Source of the DNA: Selaginella tamariscina
Taxonomy: Eukaryota > Streptophyta > Lycopodiopsida > Selaginellales > Selaginellaceae
Direction: 5' to 3'
Assembly: GCA_003024785.1 (NCBI GenBank)
Contig: PUQB01000019.1
Coordinates: forward strand, 679,686 to 743,685
Length of the DNA stretch: 64,000 nucleotides
A model generated the notes under the pieces. The model did not search any database and was not told the origin of the DNA. It saw only the letters and a list, made by a program, of their open reading frames with translations. Shown piece by piece: positions 24,801 through 37,495 of the stretch (positions within the stretch are counted from its first letter, which is position 1; each line of letters starts with the position of its first letter). Made by a program: the position numbers and the translations under genes.

Positions 24801-26272
24801 TCCCAGAATGATGTCAAAGACCTGGGAAGGGACAACCCTAAGAGACCCAGAGGGAAACTTACAGTTGGCACCCATCAGTGTAGTCAAAGTGGTGTACTGT
24901 GATACTGCACGAGACTGCCCATTACCATATAAAATGTGCAAGACCTTATCTGCACGTCTCAAGGGTAATGAGCACCGATGCGCCAGAGAAGTAGTTATGG
25001 AAGACATACTAGATCCTGTATCCACAAGCACTGTGACTGATCATTCACTCGTGCAAAATGTGAAAACTGGATGATCTGGTGGAACTTGCAAACCTTGATA
25101 TGCATAGGAAAAAACATGGAGGTGAATCCCTCCGTCGCCCGTATACGATTACTGGTTTTCCGCAACAGATCCACCTGCAAGAGAGGCTTCGTCATCTGGA
25201 AGCTCATCATTACATAATGGCCGCCACAGGCACACCATCCGGAACATATGGTCGCCAGCCTGGATGTGGTGGACGCCAATCAGGATACACATCGCATGCC
25301 CGCCAAGTATGTCCAGGTGCCCAACAGGCCCAACAATGAACTTGATTGGGTCGACCTGCATTGTTCCGATTCCTCCTGTCACGAATCCGTGGATTTTGAC
25401 CACCACGGGCAGGAACTGGAGCAGGTGCAGGACGATTTCGTGGAGGTGGTCCACGGGGTGGGCCCCGAGGTCGACCACGAAAGGCTTGTCGTGCGGGCAC
25501 ATATGCAGCAGTCAACCTCCATTGGATCAGCACGCTGAAAGAGGAGCAGGTAACCCAAGGGGAACACGGCCCTCACCAGGCACCAACTCAAAACGTTGAG
25601 CTAGTGCAAAAGCTTCCTCCAATGTGGTAGGACGAAGAGCCCGAACGAATCGAACAAGTTCGGGTCGCATAGTTGGCCATAACATACCGAGCTTAATAGG
25701 CTCAGGCATGTTAGGATATGCACGCCGAACTAAATCCCCGAACCTAATACTGAACCGCATAACAGACTCACCAGGATGTTGTCGTATCGCATGCAGTTGT
25801 TGGAAAGCATCATCTGAATCCTCAACTTTGCCAAACGTACGTTTGAGGCATTCCGTTAACCGATTACTATTGGCTTGAATCTCCGCAGCCAATCCATTAT
25901 ACCACTTGAGCGGGGCCTTCCAAACATGTAGGGAATTCTCTGAGAGCACGGGCCTCATCCCAACCATGGTAACGAACAATGACTTGGAAATGATCAAACC
26001 AGTGGTATACATCATCTCCCGGATCACCACAAAAAAGATCGGGGTCGAACCCTCGGATTTGTGGCCTGTGAAGAAGATGAAGGAGTACTAGAAGCAGATC
26101 CCCCGGGAGGCTCAGCGGGGAAGAGGAGGACGGACCCTCAACAAAGCGCTCCAACAACTTAGTTTGTGCATCAATAGCAGTAGCAATAATGCTAAAAGCC
26201 GTTCATATTCATTGTCATGGAAACAAGAAAAGGAAGAGGCAGAAGAAAAAGAATACCCAACTTCTCCACTAA

Positions 26273-26466
26273 TGAAAGAACAAATAAATATGCACAGAAC
26301 ATAATGATTTATTCATGTGCAAACCCTGCTTATATACAAGAGACCCTCTGCCACATGGCACACATGCAACATGTGGCACTGACACATGGGGGCCAGATCA
26401 CCACCCATGTGTCACTACGCATGTGTGTATATACACATGCATATATACAGTATACAACATCTTACA
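26273..26466 (-). repeat. LTR of gypsy element 2 (5' end of the element)
   Basis: 194 bases matching 21657-21842. On the minus strand it is followed by 'TTAGTGGAGAAGTTGGGTA', a primer-binding-like motif similar to that of elements 1 and 3. The AGAT target duplication follows at 26467-26470. Confidence 0.92.
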
Positions 26467-26514
26467 AGATGAATTTTTTAAAGTATTCTCACTATTCTTA
26501 GTATATTCTCATTC

Positions 26515-26860
26515 CTGCCCTAATTTATGTAGGTTTCTCCTGCATCGTCGGGAGAGAAGAAATCCATTCGGAATGGCAGAAGAGCAAGTAGATCAAATAG
26601 TCTTCTATCCTCTTCTCTTTTCTTGCATTCATTTGCATTCAGAAGGTGGCCCAAAGCCCCATAGCAACTATTGGGTTCACCAGCTTTGTCCGAGCTCAAG
26701 GAGCCGGCCAAAAGCATTGGTTGAGCTCATGGGCCAGGCTTTATGCCAACCTTGGCTGGGCTGGCTTGAGCTCGGCCAATGCTGGCTGAGCTCATGGGCG
26801 TAAAGCCCCAGCAGCAATTGCTGCCGGGCTTTCTGCCGACCTGCTGTGTGCATGCATTTG
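26515..26860 (+). repeat. GC-rich repeat inside the TIR transposon
   Basis: It matches the reverse complement of 8240-8625. It includes 'gaaatccattcggaatggca' and a run of imperfect repeats built on 'gagctcatgggc' and 'cagcaattgctgccgggctt'. The base composition is strikingly richer in GC than the AT-rich surroundings. An open frame crosses it but shows no family resemblance, and the homologous copy does not keep the frame. Confidence 0.75.
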
Positions 26861-27105
26861 TGAGTGAGATTTGTACTATCCGATATATGTAATATTTGTT
26901 TCGATTTCAGAAATTCTCAGATGGATGCCACTTTACACACACAGTCTGCAATGTATGTGTTATATGTACATGTGTACATATAACATGTACATTAATGTAT
27001 AAAGAGCTAGCATTTACATATCAATATACATGTATAATCATTGCATATATATTTGACGTGCTTGTAACTTCCACTAATAACACTGTGAAGTGGCACTTCA
27101 GGATG

Positions 27106-27376
27106 AAGAAATTGTTGATTCAAGTTAATATATAATGCCAATCATATATAACACTGTTTATGTTATAATAATGTACACATATCAACAAACACATACACAA
27201 TGCATTAGTATATCATATGCGGACTCGGAATGAGGTTGGACAAGAAATTGTTGATTCAAGTTAATATATAATGCCAAATCATATATAACACTGTTTATGT
27301 TATAATAATGTACACATATCAACAAACACATACACAATGCATTAGTATATCATATGCAGACTCGAATGAGGTTGGA
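27106..27376 (+). repeat. Tandem duplication, 136-base unit, two copies
   Basis: 'aagaaattgttgattcaag' starts both units (27106 and 27242), which stay nearly identical up to 'gaatgaggttggacaa'. Only a few single-base differences separate them, so the duplication is young compared with the host transposon. Confidence 0.95.
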
Positions 27377-28208
27377 CAAACTTCCATTTTAAAAAACAAG
27401 CTTTACCTTAGTTCCAATGCTATTGGAGACTTTGGCAAAGCAAAAGAAGGCCAAGATGAAAATGAAGGTCTATAAGTTTCATGTAACACTTAGCTTTTTT
27501 GAGGGTGGATCTCGTTAATCATATATATATATTATATATATATTATTATTTTTTTGTTTTACCAGAATAGATATCATGTGTTAAAGATAAACTTGAAATA
27601 CGAAAAAGGATGTATACTAGAAATAAATATATTCTGCATTTTTTATTAAATAAATAAAAATATGAAATGCAAATACATGTATACACACACTTTAACACAC
27701 ATGCATATGTATATATAATATTTTTCATGAAGTTTTTACTTATTTAAACATATTTAAAATATATAAAATTTAATTATCTATAGAATGTACCTATATACAA
27801 TATTATATATAAGTATATAATTTCAGCTCACCATATTTATATGTTTTATAATAATAAATCACTTTAAATGTTAATAAAAATTGAGGATGCACATATTATT
27901 TAAATCATGAATACTATAAATATATTTTAAAGTGGTTAAAAATATTTACTACAAATTGAAAATAAATATTTATTATAAATTGAAAATTATTTAAAAATAT
28001 TTATTATAACTTGAGATAATAATGTTAAATTAAATGTAAATATGTTAAGTTCATTAAAATAATTAAATTAATAATTTTAACTTAAATGTAAATATGTTAA
28101 ATTCATTAAAAATAATATAACTTTTCTTCTTAAGGGAGATAAATGCAGCCTTAATCCTTATTTAACTTATGCATGCTGAGTTAAGTTAAGTGTGGTGGAA
28201 AACGACCC
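27377..28208. other. AT-rich right part of the TIR transposon
   Basis: No coding frame. AT-rich with short 'aatatttattataaattgaaaat' repeats near 27930-28010, ending in the right terminal inverted repeat (28170-28208). Confidence 0.65.
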
Positions 28209-30397
28209 TGATATAAATGGTTAATAATATTTAAGTGTGTATATTATTACATTAATGTTTAATGTAATAAAGTTATCTATAAATATATTTAATATATTGA
28301 CATATATATACTTAAAATTAAACAGATCCGTTGGGTGTTCAAGGCAAGTTTTAATATAAAACTATTTATTAGTTTAAGGTGCATCCTATTTTATCACTAT
28401 TTTATAATAATTAGTATTAATTTTTACATTATACTAGTTTGTTATACAAGTTTATAATATAAGATTTTCAGTTACAATTTTAATAATTAGATTATTATAT
28501 ACATGCTAGTTCTGAAATTAAATATGGGTATTGATAGTTTAATATATATATAAACGTCGCATGAAGTCTACTATTATGCCATTTATTAATGAAAATTAAT
28601 AAAAACTAAAATTTTAAAACTACTAACAAACTAGCATAGATTGATTGCATCCTAGTTAAGTTTTAATATGTACTGTAAGTAGTAACAGCAGGTAGAAATA
28701 ACATGAGTTTATAACAGAATACTTTCACATTTGTAGAATATTATGATTCTATAGATATATAAATTGTATTTAATTATTTAAATATATAACCTGTCTGCGT
28801 TGTCTCTCGTGCATTTGTACTTCATGTTTAAACATATTTAAATAAATTTAAAAATGAATTATATATTACTTAATATCCACCGTTCTAAAAATTGTCAAAT
28901 CGATATATTAATTACTAATCAACAATGAATTAATTTACTTGTTTCTATATAAATTTACATGTGTGGATGTTAAAGATTTATGTATATTAACGTACATCCA
29001 TGTACGAATTGGTTAACGCTACTTTCTGATGTGTACACAAATGCAATATGCCTCGTTGCAACAATACATACGGTAATTTAAGCATTAGTAACATATTCAA
29101 ACATAAATATTAAGAGACTGTGTGTGTATGTGTAATATATAAAACATATCCAACGTAATTTATTTTATAATTGCTGTGTCTTATGATTGTATTTTATTAA
29201 ACAATACTATTTATTTAATAAATGTATCTTATGTAGTCTGTATCTTATGATATTTTTATAATATTGTAACTGTTAATACAAAAATTAAATGTATAGTATT
29301 TTGATTTTTATCTCATAATATATGTGGGACTCAACCCTAATCTTTAATACTATTTTTTAAGAAAATTAAACCTTTATTGATTACTGTCTTTTAACCAGCT
29401 TATTTTATAAGTTTATATACAACGAAAGATATAAATATATACATACTCAGATTTGTAGTTAATATTATGTCATTTTTCCAATACAGGCAACACTAAATAA
29501 TGTAATAATATTAACTAAATTATAATATTATAGATTATAACTATATTATAATATCCATGTTATAATATCCTGTAAATATCAATAATGTAATCCGTTATAT
29601 AATGTAATATTTTATTTTATATGATAATAATAATAAATAATAATATTTACATAAATAATAATGTAATCCATTATCCGTTAGAATAAACTCCATGCTTATT
29701 TAGTTTTGTGAATATTTTTTTAAATATGATATAATATAATTTATCCTGTCATGTAATAATATAACTAAATTATATATATAAACAACATGCAAATGTCCAA
29801 ATTCTTTTATTATTTCATGGCTTGTAAGAAGTTTAAAAACTCAGACAGTTGGCATGGAGTTTATTATACTGGGATAATTTAACAAGAAAAAGATTAATAT
29901 ATACCTGTTGATTAATTATTCGATATGTATTTCTTTTTTTAAAGTTAGTTGAAAACTTATCATGTTTAATGATGTTAATTATATTTATCTAATTACTTTT
30001 GTTTAGATTTAAGCTCATTATATTTACAACACACAGGGATATGTTTCAGTCAAAAGTACATAATTATTAACTATGTTATTAATGTGTTAATTATAAATAG
30101 TTCCAATTATCATACACGTATAGATATGTCACGAAAATACATATGTAATACAGGCATATGTAATGAACACACACAAGATTGCGAAGGATAATCCAACGTA
30201 TATTCTAATGTTTGGATGTATGTAACACCATATAACGTGTATATCTCCACACACACACACACACACATATGCATGCTTATATATTATGTACAATCATGAA
30301 ATCCGTATTATGTACATATTAGATGCATTTATATGCTGTATATATTACTTTTAATATATTAATGCATCAATCAAAAAATATTAATATGAATTATAAA
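28209..30397. other. AT-rich spacer, right part of block X copy 2
   Basis: No gene. 28209-29045 equals 7110-7960, and 29050-29390 equals 8935-9240. Bases 29063-30010 also resemble 31940-33260 at lower similarity, an older duplication. Confidence 0.7.
29063..30010 (+). repeat. Older diverged direct repeat, copy A (copy B 31940-33260)
   Basis: Shared anchors occur in the same order: 'tacatacggtaatttaagca', 'gtgtaatatataaaacatat', 'agtattttgattt', 'ggcatggagtttatt' (copy B 'tgcatggagtttatt') and 'tcatgtttaatga...ttaattatattta' near the end. Many indels and substitutions separate them, clearly more than between the block X copies. Confidence 0.7.
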
Positions 30398-30468
30398 CGT
30401 CATCCATAAGATTAACCCATGACCACATAGTTAAAAGCCACCCGCTTTACCTGCTGAGCTAGAACGAC
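30398..30468 (-). pseudogene. tRNA-Lys-like, decayed
   Basis: The minus strand keeps the D arm and TTTTAA loop, but the acceptor (GTCGTTC/GGATGAC) and T loop are damaged. It matches 9376-9448 of block X copy 1. Confidence 0.65.
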
Positions 30469-30560
30469 TTAATATGTTGTATTATTAATAAATATTCATA
30501 AATATTTATTGGCAGTTTTTACTGAGATATTGTTAATATTGACGGGATATTATTATAAAA

Positions 30561-31110
30561 TGCATAAGAAATGGCATGGACACTTATAATATAATATGAC
30601 GGGGCACAGTATCACTTGGAAGTTCATAAAACATTATACTTAATGATCTGTACGTTTAAATATAATGTATATTTAACAATACAAAATAATTATTAAATAT
30701 GTTAGATATTAATATACTTTTTTCATATACCTCTTATATATACATATATATATATTCGTGCACAAAGCCCATCTACTGATATCACGAGCACACATGCATG
30801 TTTACACACATGAGTATATGTGTGGACGTTGAGGACTTATGTATAACAGATGGAATTTAACAGTTTGATAAAAAGATGTACCTGTGTGTGTGTGTGTGAA
30901 TCTATCAGCATATGCACAGTAAATAAGGGATATTAATAATCTAGCCAGTGCATTTGTGGCTACACATCTCTACATGCACGCACGCCGCGCATACATACAC
31001 AGGGCAATAATACATATGTTCGGAATAAAATGTAATTGAGAAAAGTTGTATATGTGTATGTATCAATGATGTATACATGTGTTTAATTATAACAAGCTTT
31101 TGTAGTACGT

Positions 31111-31144
<34 letters not shown>

Positions 31145-33299
31145 CATACACATGCATTTGTGTACACATCCTTATACACCAACCTATTCAATACATGATT
31201 TACAAATTACAAATTGTTTACAAATCTGTTATACATAAATCTTCAACATCCACACATATATTCATGTGTGTATACATGCATGTATCTCTGCTAAGGCTAC
31301 GCACACACAGTGTTTAAAGCTTAATATCACAGCTTTCAAGGCGCTTTAAAGAAAAAAATAATTTAAAAATTAATAATTGTTATTTAAAAATATTTATCTC
31401 ACTATGCCTAGAATCTCCAACTTTCTTTCTGATTTATTATTATAGTGAATCTAATATATTTATATCCACCTATAAAATTCAATAATCTGTAACATTCAAT
31501 AATTTTGATATGTTTCAATTATTTATACGATTTATATAAAATATTTATAAATGTGTAGGTAATGACGTGCACACATAATAGAATTATTTACAAAAACATC
31601 ATGTATCTCTGAAATGTATAATGTATATATACATATATAATAAAATGTATAATGTAAATATACATATATATGAAATGTATGCATATATATATATACCTTA
31701 GGTGAATATATGCTTTACTTTCTAGGAAGTTTTTGAAACAGTAAACTTAATGGATGTTATAAAATGTGTACTATTATGATAATATGTATATTAATAATAC
31801 AAATTAATAACATTCACTATATAATATAATAAATCTTAAGTTAATTTTAAAAATAACTGTTTCTTTTATTATTATTATTATTTTCTTTATTCACTGGAAA
31901 CTCTAAATGGAAGTGAAACCCACATTTTGTAATAATACATACGGTAATTTAAGCATTAATAACATTTTCAAACATCAAAAAAAATAAAAAAATATTGAGA
32001 GATATATGAAAAAAGCATGTGTGTGTCTGTGTAATATATAAAACATATTGAACGTAATTTTATTTATATTTGCTGTATCTTATGTATGTATTAATAAATT
32101 CATACAAAGTATATTAAACCACTTAAGCTATTATATATATATACTTAATTTCGATTATAAAAAAACTTTGCTAGATTGAAGTTTCCCTCTCTTTTACTTT
32201 ATTGATTAAATAATAATAAAACTTTTATAAACTATAAACTAGTAAAGAGTCGTTAATTTATGGAAAATACCTTAAATAACCTTTTAATTTTTACACGTTT
32301 CCATGTATACGTACCTGGTATAAAAATTAATTGGATGACAAATGGATATAGAAATGCTTTAAATGAAAATTAAATTAAATAGAGATCTCACAAAATTATT
32401 TAAATAATAAGTGGATAAAAATTTAAATGGAAATTAATCTGATTTCGTTACTTCAAATTAAATTAATGAATTTCCTATACATGAAAATAAATTTAATGAA
32501 TATCTCGCTTAAATATAAATAACATACATTATTTAAATATTATTTTTAAAATATAAAGATAATTGTAAAAAGAATAGGTCATAATGTGAGGTTATTTGGC
32601 AAATTTTTTCCTTATTTAATTAATTAAAGAACCACTATTATCCTTTTTAAGTAACAAATTTAGAAAAGAAACAAGGGAAAGAAACATGCAACACTATATA
32701 AAATAGTTTTCAATCACTTAATTTTTTTACTAATCATATTCAACTTCACTACTTTAAGGATTGTGACATTTATTTGAGTTATTAGCATTTGAATATTCCA
32801 TTCTGATGTTTAGATTGTTATAGAATATACTATTTTATAATATTTATAGTAGTTAAAGTATTTTGATTTTCATTTCATAATTTCTACATATATATTCCGT
32901 ATTTGCATGTTATGATAAGTCTTTAACCAACTTACTATATTACTAAAGATATAATAAATATATAATACATGTAGTTAAAAACGATTATAAATTAGATATA
33001 TGAGCAAAATGCAAATGCCCAAATCTTTTGATTAGTTTATTTTATAGCTTGATTGTAAGAAATTTAACAAACAGTTGTATTTATAAAGTTTGGCCTGCAT
33101 GGAGTTTATTTCACTGGTGTACTTAATGAGAGAGAATAGTATATACCTGTTGAAACCCAGCCGTTGGATTAATTAATCCCTATATGCAGCACGCATAGAA
33201 AAATCTTCATGTTTAATGATATTAATTATATTTATTAATTAATTTTGTTTAGATTTTAAGCATGTACACACAATAGTATAAGGTTTATAGTATATACCT
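30561..33299. other. AT-rich spacer, no gene
   Basis: No supportable gene. It holds the common repeat flank without a tRNA body at about 31495-31690, an (AT)n tract at 31117-31142, and copy B of the older repeat (31940-33260). It is absent from the first duplicated unit. Confidence 0.6.
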
Positions 33300-36200
33300 A
33301 ATATATGCGTACATAGACCATGTGGTGTTAGGATTAACTGGATATTAGGCACGCTAATCCTAATACAAACACTTAGTATAAATACCTTATATGAGATAGA
33401 CCTAATTTAATGATATTTAGTATTCATGTCTATTGGTGAAGTTGGGTAGTTCTTTTAAAGCTTAATTTTTTGTGTTCTTCTTTGTCTTCTTCTCCTCTTG
33501 TTATTATTGTTCGTTTGTTTCAAGTGTGATAACGAATGAAGAAAGGTGGCTGCAATTGTTTAATGTGTTGCAGTTGAATGTGGCGAATTAAACCATTCTC
33601 ATATGGGAAATTCACCAAGGTATGCAATAGTGTTAATCAATATCTTTTGGTTTTGAATATGTGTATTCGTCTAAAGTTCTTCAAGGGGAGGTTGAAGTAG
33701 ATATGTATCATTGGTGAGAACACTTTTAAGGGATTGTTGATTACCATGGATGGTTTGAATCTCAGCAATTACGAGAGTTCCTAATGTGTCTGTAAGAACT
33801 TGCCTTGTAATAGTACAATGATGTCCCCATTGTTGATCGGCAAGATTGGCACAAACAATTCAAGCAAGCTTTTGATAAGTCTAAGGATTTTGTTGTAGCA
33901 AGTGTCAAAAAAAGACATTCAGCGATTCGGGATAAGTTTTGAAACCTAGCCAATCATATGGATCTAAGCATGATAGAATATGTGCGGTTGGGCTTGTTGT
34001 GGCCATCTCTTTGCCTTAACTTGGCTAGCTTGGTGGAGGGATTTAATCTCTTGATTGTGGAGGAGGCCTTGAGGATTGCATAATGATTTAAGAACTCGTT
34101 AAGAGCATCACAACATGTGTCCTGTACCAGCATATATTCCTGAAACTTCTTTGATACCTAATCCTACCCCGATGGAAGTGGGTGCTGTTCAAATGGAGAA
34201 CATGTTCTCAGGGGCCAAGGCCAATTTGCTGGTCAATGTGGTCATGGTTATGGGCAGAACATTCAATGCTACGAGTGTCGAGGTTTGGGACATGTTATAA
34301 GAGCGTGTGCAAATCAACATTAAGTAATCACCATTAAAATTACAAAAGAAGTTGAGGTGCTTCCTCAACCAAAAAACGAGGAGTAGTGCATGGGGTGTTA
34401 CAGGCCCCATGCACTAGGTAGATTGCATCATCTCTGAAGAATTTGATTCTTGTGCATAGTCAACACTTCCCCGAAGCACCTTTATTCTTTCATGTTTGTG
34501 CAAGCATAAGGGTCCCGATTGAGTTGCTTGATGCTAATCGTTTCATGTTTGTGTTTTCAGGCATGGTAGAAGCAATTCCTATTTGGTCCTAGTGGATTTT
34601 GGATCTAGTATATCTTTCATTAATCAATCAGTAGCTGAGTCCATGCATTTGCACACAATGCATGTCGGTAGTATTTGTTGATAAGAAGTCCTTTGCTCGA
34701 TCACGTTAAATTGCACATGTGTCGATGGTGTTAGGAGGATACCATCATATACTTCTGTTATGGGTGATGCCGAGCCAAGTCCACGATATCATCCTGGGTG
34801 TCAATTGGTGTTGTGAGTCAAGGCGAGATGTGATTTCGAGACATGCATGCTGTTTATCCCATGATGCCCTTCGTTGCGGGTTACAGGATGTGCACCGCAT
34901 GGCCTAGCAACTGCATTGCAGGGATACCTCGCCAATAGGTCCTTCATGTCCTTGGCTCGTTACTTTGGAAAAGGCTCTTCCTTAGGCACCACAGCGTATC
35001 CGAACCTATTCAAACCCATTGTAGGAGTTATGAATCCCTTATTGACTATTCAACATCACATTCTGACTGATACAACTCGCCCGTTCTCCAAAGGAGAAGG
35101 ATATTCTGAATAATTCTGTGAGGGAGATGTTTGAATTGAAGGTGATACATAATTCTCAAAGTCCGTGGGCGGCAAAACCACATTTAGTTCTGAAGCCGAA
35201 TGGGATTGTATGTTTCACTATTGATTTTTGATCATTGAATGATGTTTTCATTTTAAATTCATATCCACTACCGAGGGTGGATAATTTAATTGATGCATTG
35301 GGGAACAATCGATACTTCACTATTTTTGACATGGCTTTTGACTATTGACAGATCCCTATGACTCCTGAAGATGTAGCAAAGACATCATTTCGAACACTAT
35401 CCGACTTGTACGAATTTACTATTATACAATTTGGATTGGTTAGGGCCCAGGCAACCTTCTAGCAGATGATCAAGAGCCATGGATCAGGAGGTTGTGTGAA
35501 GTTTTGAGCAGTGATGTACCTTGCGAGGATCTTAACTTTTATATGTATGCATGGTCATTTAAATTAATGGATGATATGCTTGTGTTTATTGGAGACAGTT
35601 CCAAGTGTGGTGTGGTGGTACCTCTAGTTTACATTAATTCATGATTGCAGTTTTTTCATGACAACCCAATGTCCAGACACATGGGTTTCCAACAATGCCT
35701 TGGGAGGATTCGGTAGCATTTGTATTGACCCCAATTGTGATAAGACATGCATGAGTACATCCATACGTGTCTAGAGTGTCAACGGCATAACGTGTCCATA
35801 CTTTCTTCTGTTGTAGTGATGGAGCCAATTCGAGTTTCTTGCCCCTTCGAATTGGTAACTTATGACATCATAGTTTCTTGTGTCGCAATTTGGTAATCAA
35901 TATATCATCATGTGCTCTGATTACTTGACTCGATGGGTAGAAGTGTGTGCTTTGTTGGATGTTATAACACTTCTATCATCAAGTTCTTGCTAGCTCAAGT
36001 GATGTTGAGGCATGGTTGCGTCGAATGAATTTTATCGGATCAAGGTCTAGATTCAACAGCAGAAGCAATAGCTTTATAATGGTAAATCCGACAAACCTTT
36101 GTCTCAACTTATCATCTTAAGATTGATTGATGGAGTGGTTAAATAAAACTTTCAAAGCCATGCTTGCCAAATACATCGGCCCTGACCATACGAATTGGGA

Positions 36201-36995
36201 TATGTGACTTTTCTATCTCCAATTCGCTTATGTTTTAGCCCCTCACAAGTTAATGGGGATTTCCCCATTCAAAGCTTTGTATGGTCATGAATCTGTGTTG
36301 CCACCGGCAATTGGCATCACTTCTCAAGAGGCATGGTACATGGATGGGCATATGTGGTTGGAGCATTTGAACCAAGTCCTTCCTCTGTTGTATGTCAAGG
36401 TGGAGAGCAGTTAGCCCAGGTGCAAGAATATCAACATCGGACTTATAATCAACGATATCGAATGCCACCTTAATATTAAATGGGATATTGGTTCTCGTCA
36501 AGTTTCCAAGGCTAAGGGATCAAACGCATGCAGCATGGCTTTAACCGCAATGGGGGTGTTGAAGAATAATTGGGAACACAAGTGTATCGCTTGAAGTGTC
36601 AGGATGACATTCGAGAGTCACAACATGTAGCACATGTGTGTTGGCTACTGCCATTCCACCAGTGGACACTCATCTAGGGAGGAGAACAACCTTGATAGGT
36701 AGCCACCAAGTCTTGAAAAGGAGATAATGTAAGGTCACATGGTGGTAATAATGGTGGTCCTGGCTGTGTTGGGCCTGGTAACAAAGGCTATCCTCTACGT
36801 GTTACTTCCGTATTATTACCTTGTCGATATATATGTCACATAGATTCCAAGTGCCATATGGCACTAGGATTTGCACACTAATGTGAGCACCAGGATTTAC
36901 ATAGCACCAAACGTGCTAATCTTAACACAAATACTTAATATAAATGACTTCTATGAGATAGACCTAAACTAATGATATTTGGTATTCATGCATCT
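33300..36995 (+). mobile_element. Ty3/gypsy element 3, heavily decayed
   Basis: A much older gypsy fossil of about 3.7 kb. LTR remnants match at about 33345-33434 and 36900-36990 ('tatgagatagacctaa', then 'atgatattt.gtattcatg'); the right LTR seems to begin near 36729 with TGTAAGG after a purine-rich AAAAGGAGATAA tract. Between them are traces of gag (33.7-34.1 kb), a protease-like segment (about 34.6 kb), reverse transcriptase (about 35.1-35.5 kb) and integrase (about 35.8-36.4 kb), all of the same lineage as elements 1 and 2. It is broken throughout, with too many interruptions to count usefully. It occurs only in the second duplicated unit. Confidence 0.8.
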
Positions 36996-37323
36996 TTATT
37001 GGGCAATGCATATATTTTCAGATTCAAAAGAGCACAAGCTATATATGTGTGTATTAATTATGTATACATGGATCTATGTATTAACTTATGTGTTTATGCA
37101 TGTATTAATTATGTATACATGTGAAGATTAGAAGGATAATTCAACGTACATTCTAATGTTGGACATACGTAACACCATATAACGTGTATATCTTCACACA
37201 CACATATGCATGCATACATATAGCATGTACAATCATATCAGTACCATGAGCATATTATATGCATTTATATGACTTAATAATGTTAAGCTTGGAATGCATG
37301 TTTAAATAAATATTACTTATAGT

Positions 37324-37363
37324 GATTAAAAGTCACACGTTTTACCTACTGAGCTAGAATGGC
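37324..37363 (-). pseudogene. tRNA-Lys-like 5' half
   Basis: Only the acceptor 5' strand (GCCATTC), D arm and anticodon loop remain on the minus strand. The T arm and the acceptor 3' strand are absent. Confidence 0.65.
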
Positions 37364-37495
37364 TTACAACTTAATATTCTCATGTACATTTATATCATGG
37401 ACATATTTTAATATAATACTTCTATGTTGTATATGTACACACGCATTTTTTGTCATATATATTTTAATTTTTTGAATCTTAAATAGTTTCACGAA

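Larger units (their letters stand above)
21657..26466 (-). mobile_element. Ty3/gypsy LTR retrotransposon, element 2 (broken), nested
   Basis: A fossil Ty3/gypsy element of 4.81 kb on the minus strand inside the TIR transposon, flanked by a 4-base AGAT duplication. From right to left: 5' LTR, gag about 26.1-25.5 kb ('DVYHWFDHF'), protease about 25.0 kb ('VDTGSS'), reverse transcriptase about 24.4-23.9 kb ('FIDDVL'), RNase H about 23.6-23.35 kb, integrase about 23.1-22.1 kb, a purine tract (AAGGGGAGGAT on the minus strand) and the 3' LTR. Gag, RT and integrase are close in sequence to element 1, but the LTRs are unrelated in sequence. It is broken, with roughly half a dozen or more interruptions. 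The LTRs differ at about 7 percent of positions plus one indel, so it is older than element 1. Confidence 0.92.
21278..28208. mobile_element. Non-autonomous TIR DNA transposon carrying a nested gypsy element
   Basis: The left end 'ggatcgttttcgcatcacac' and the reverse complement of the right end 'gggtcgttttccaccacac' form terminal inverted repeats that continue as 'ttaacttaa'. Both ends are flanked by TGA (21275-21277 and 28209-28211). The unoccupied site survives in block X copy 1 as 'ttatatgatataaatgg' near 7110, which fixes the boundaries exactly. Removing the gypsy insertion leaves about 2.1 kb with no transposase frame, so the element is non-autonomous. A 3-base target duplication with GG-starting ends suggests PIF/Harbinger or a related superfamily, though TGA is not the usual TWA. 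Inside are the GC-rich tract at 26515-26860 and a 136-base tandem duplication. Confidence 0.82.
17139..30560 (+). repeat. Duplicated block X, copy 2
   Basis: The second copy of 3715-9548, enlarged by the transposon at 21278-28208 and by about 650 bases at 20545-21200. It begins immediately after a truncated exon of an unrelated gene, which is the expected join of a head-to-tail tandem duplication whose unit runs from the P450 intron to the small gene. Confidence 0.87.

Noticed and set aside
26315-26803. Open frame of 162 codons on the plus strand
   Set aside because: It runs from a gypsy LTR into the GC-rich transposon core; the homologous core at 8.24-8.63 kb does not preserve the frame.
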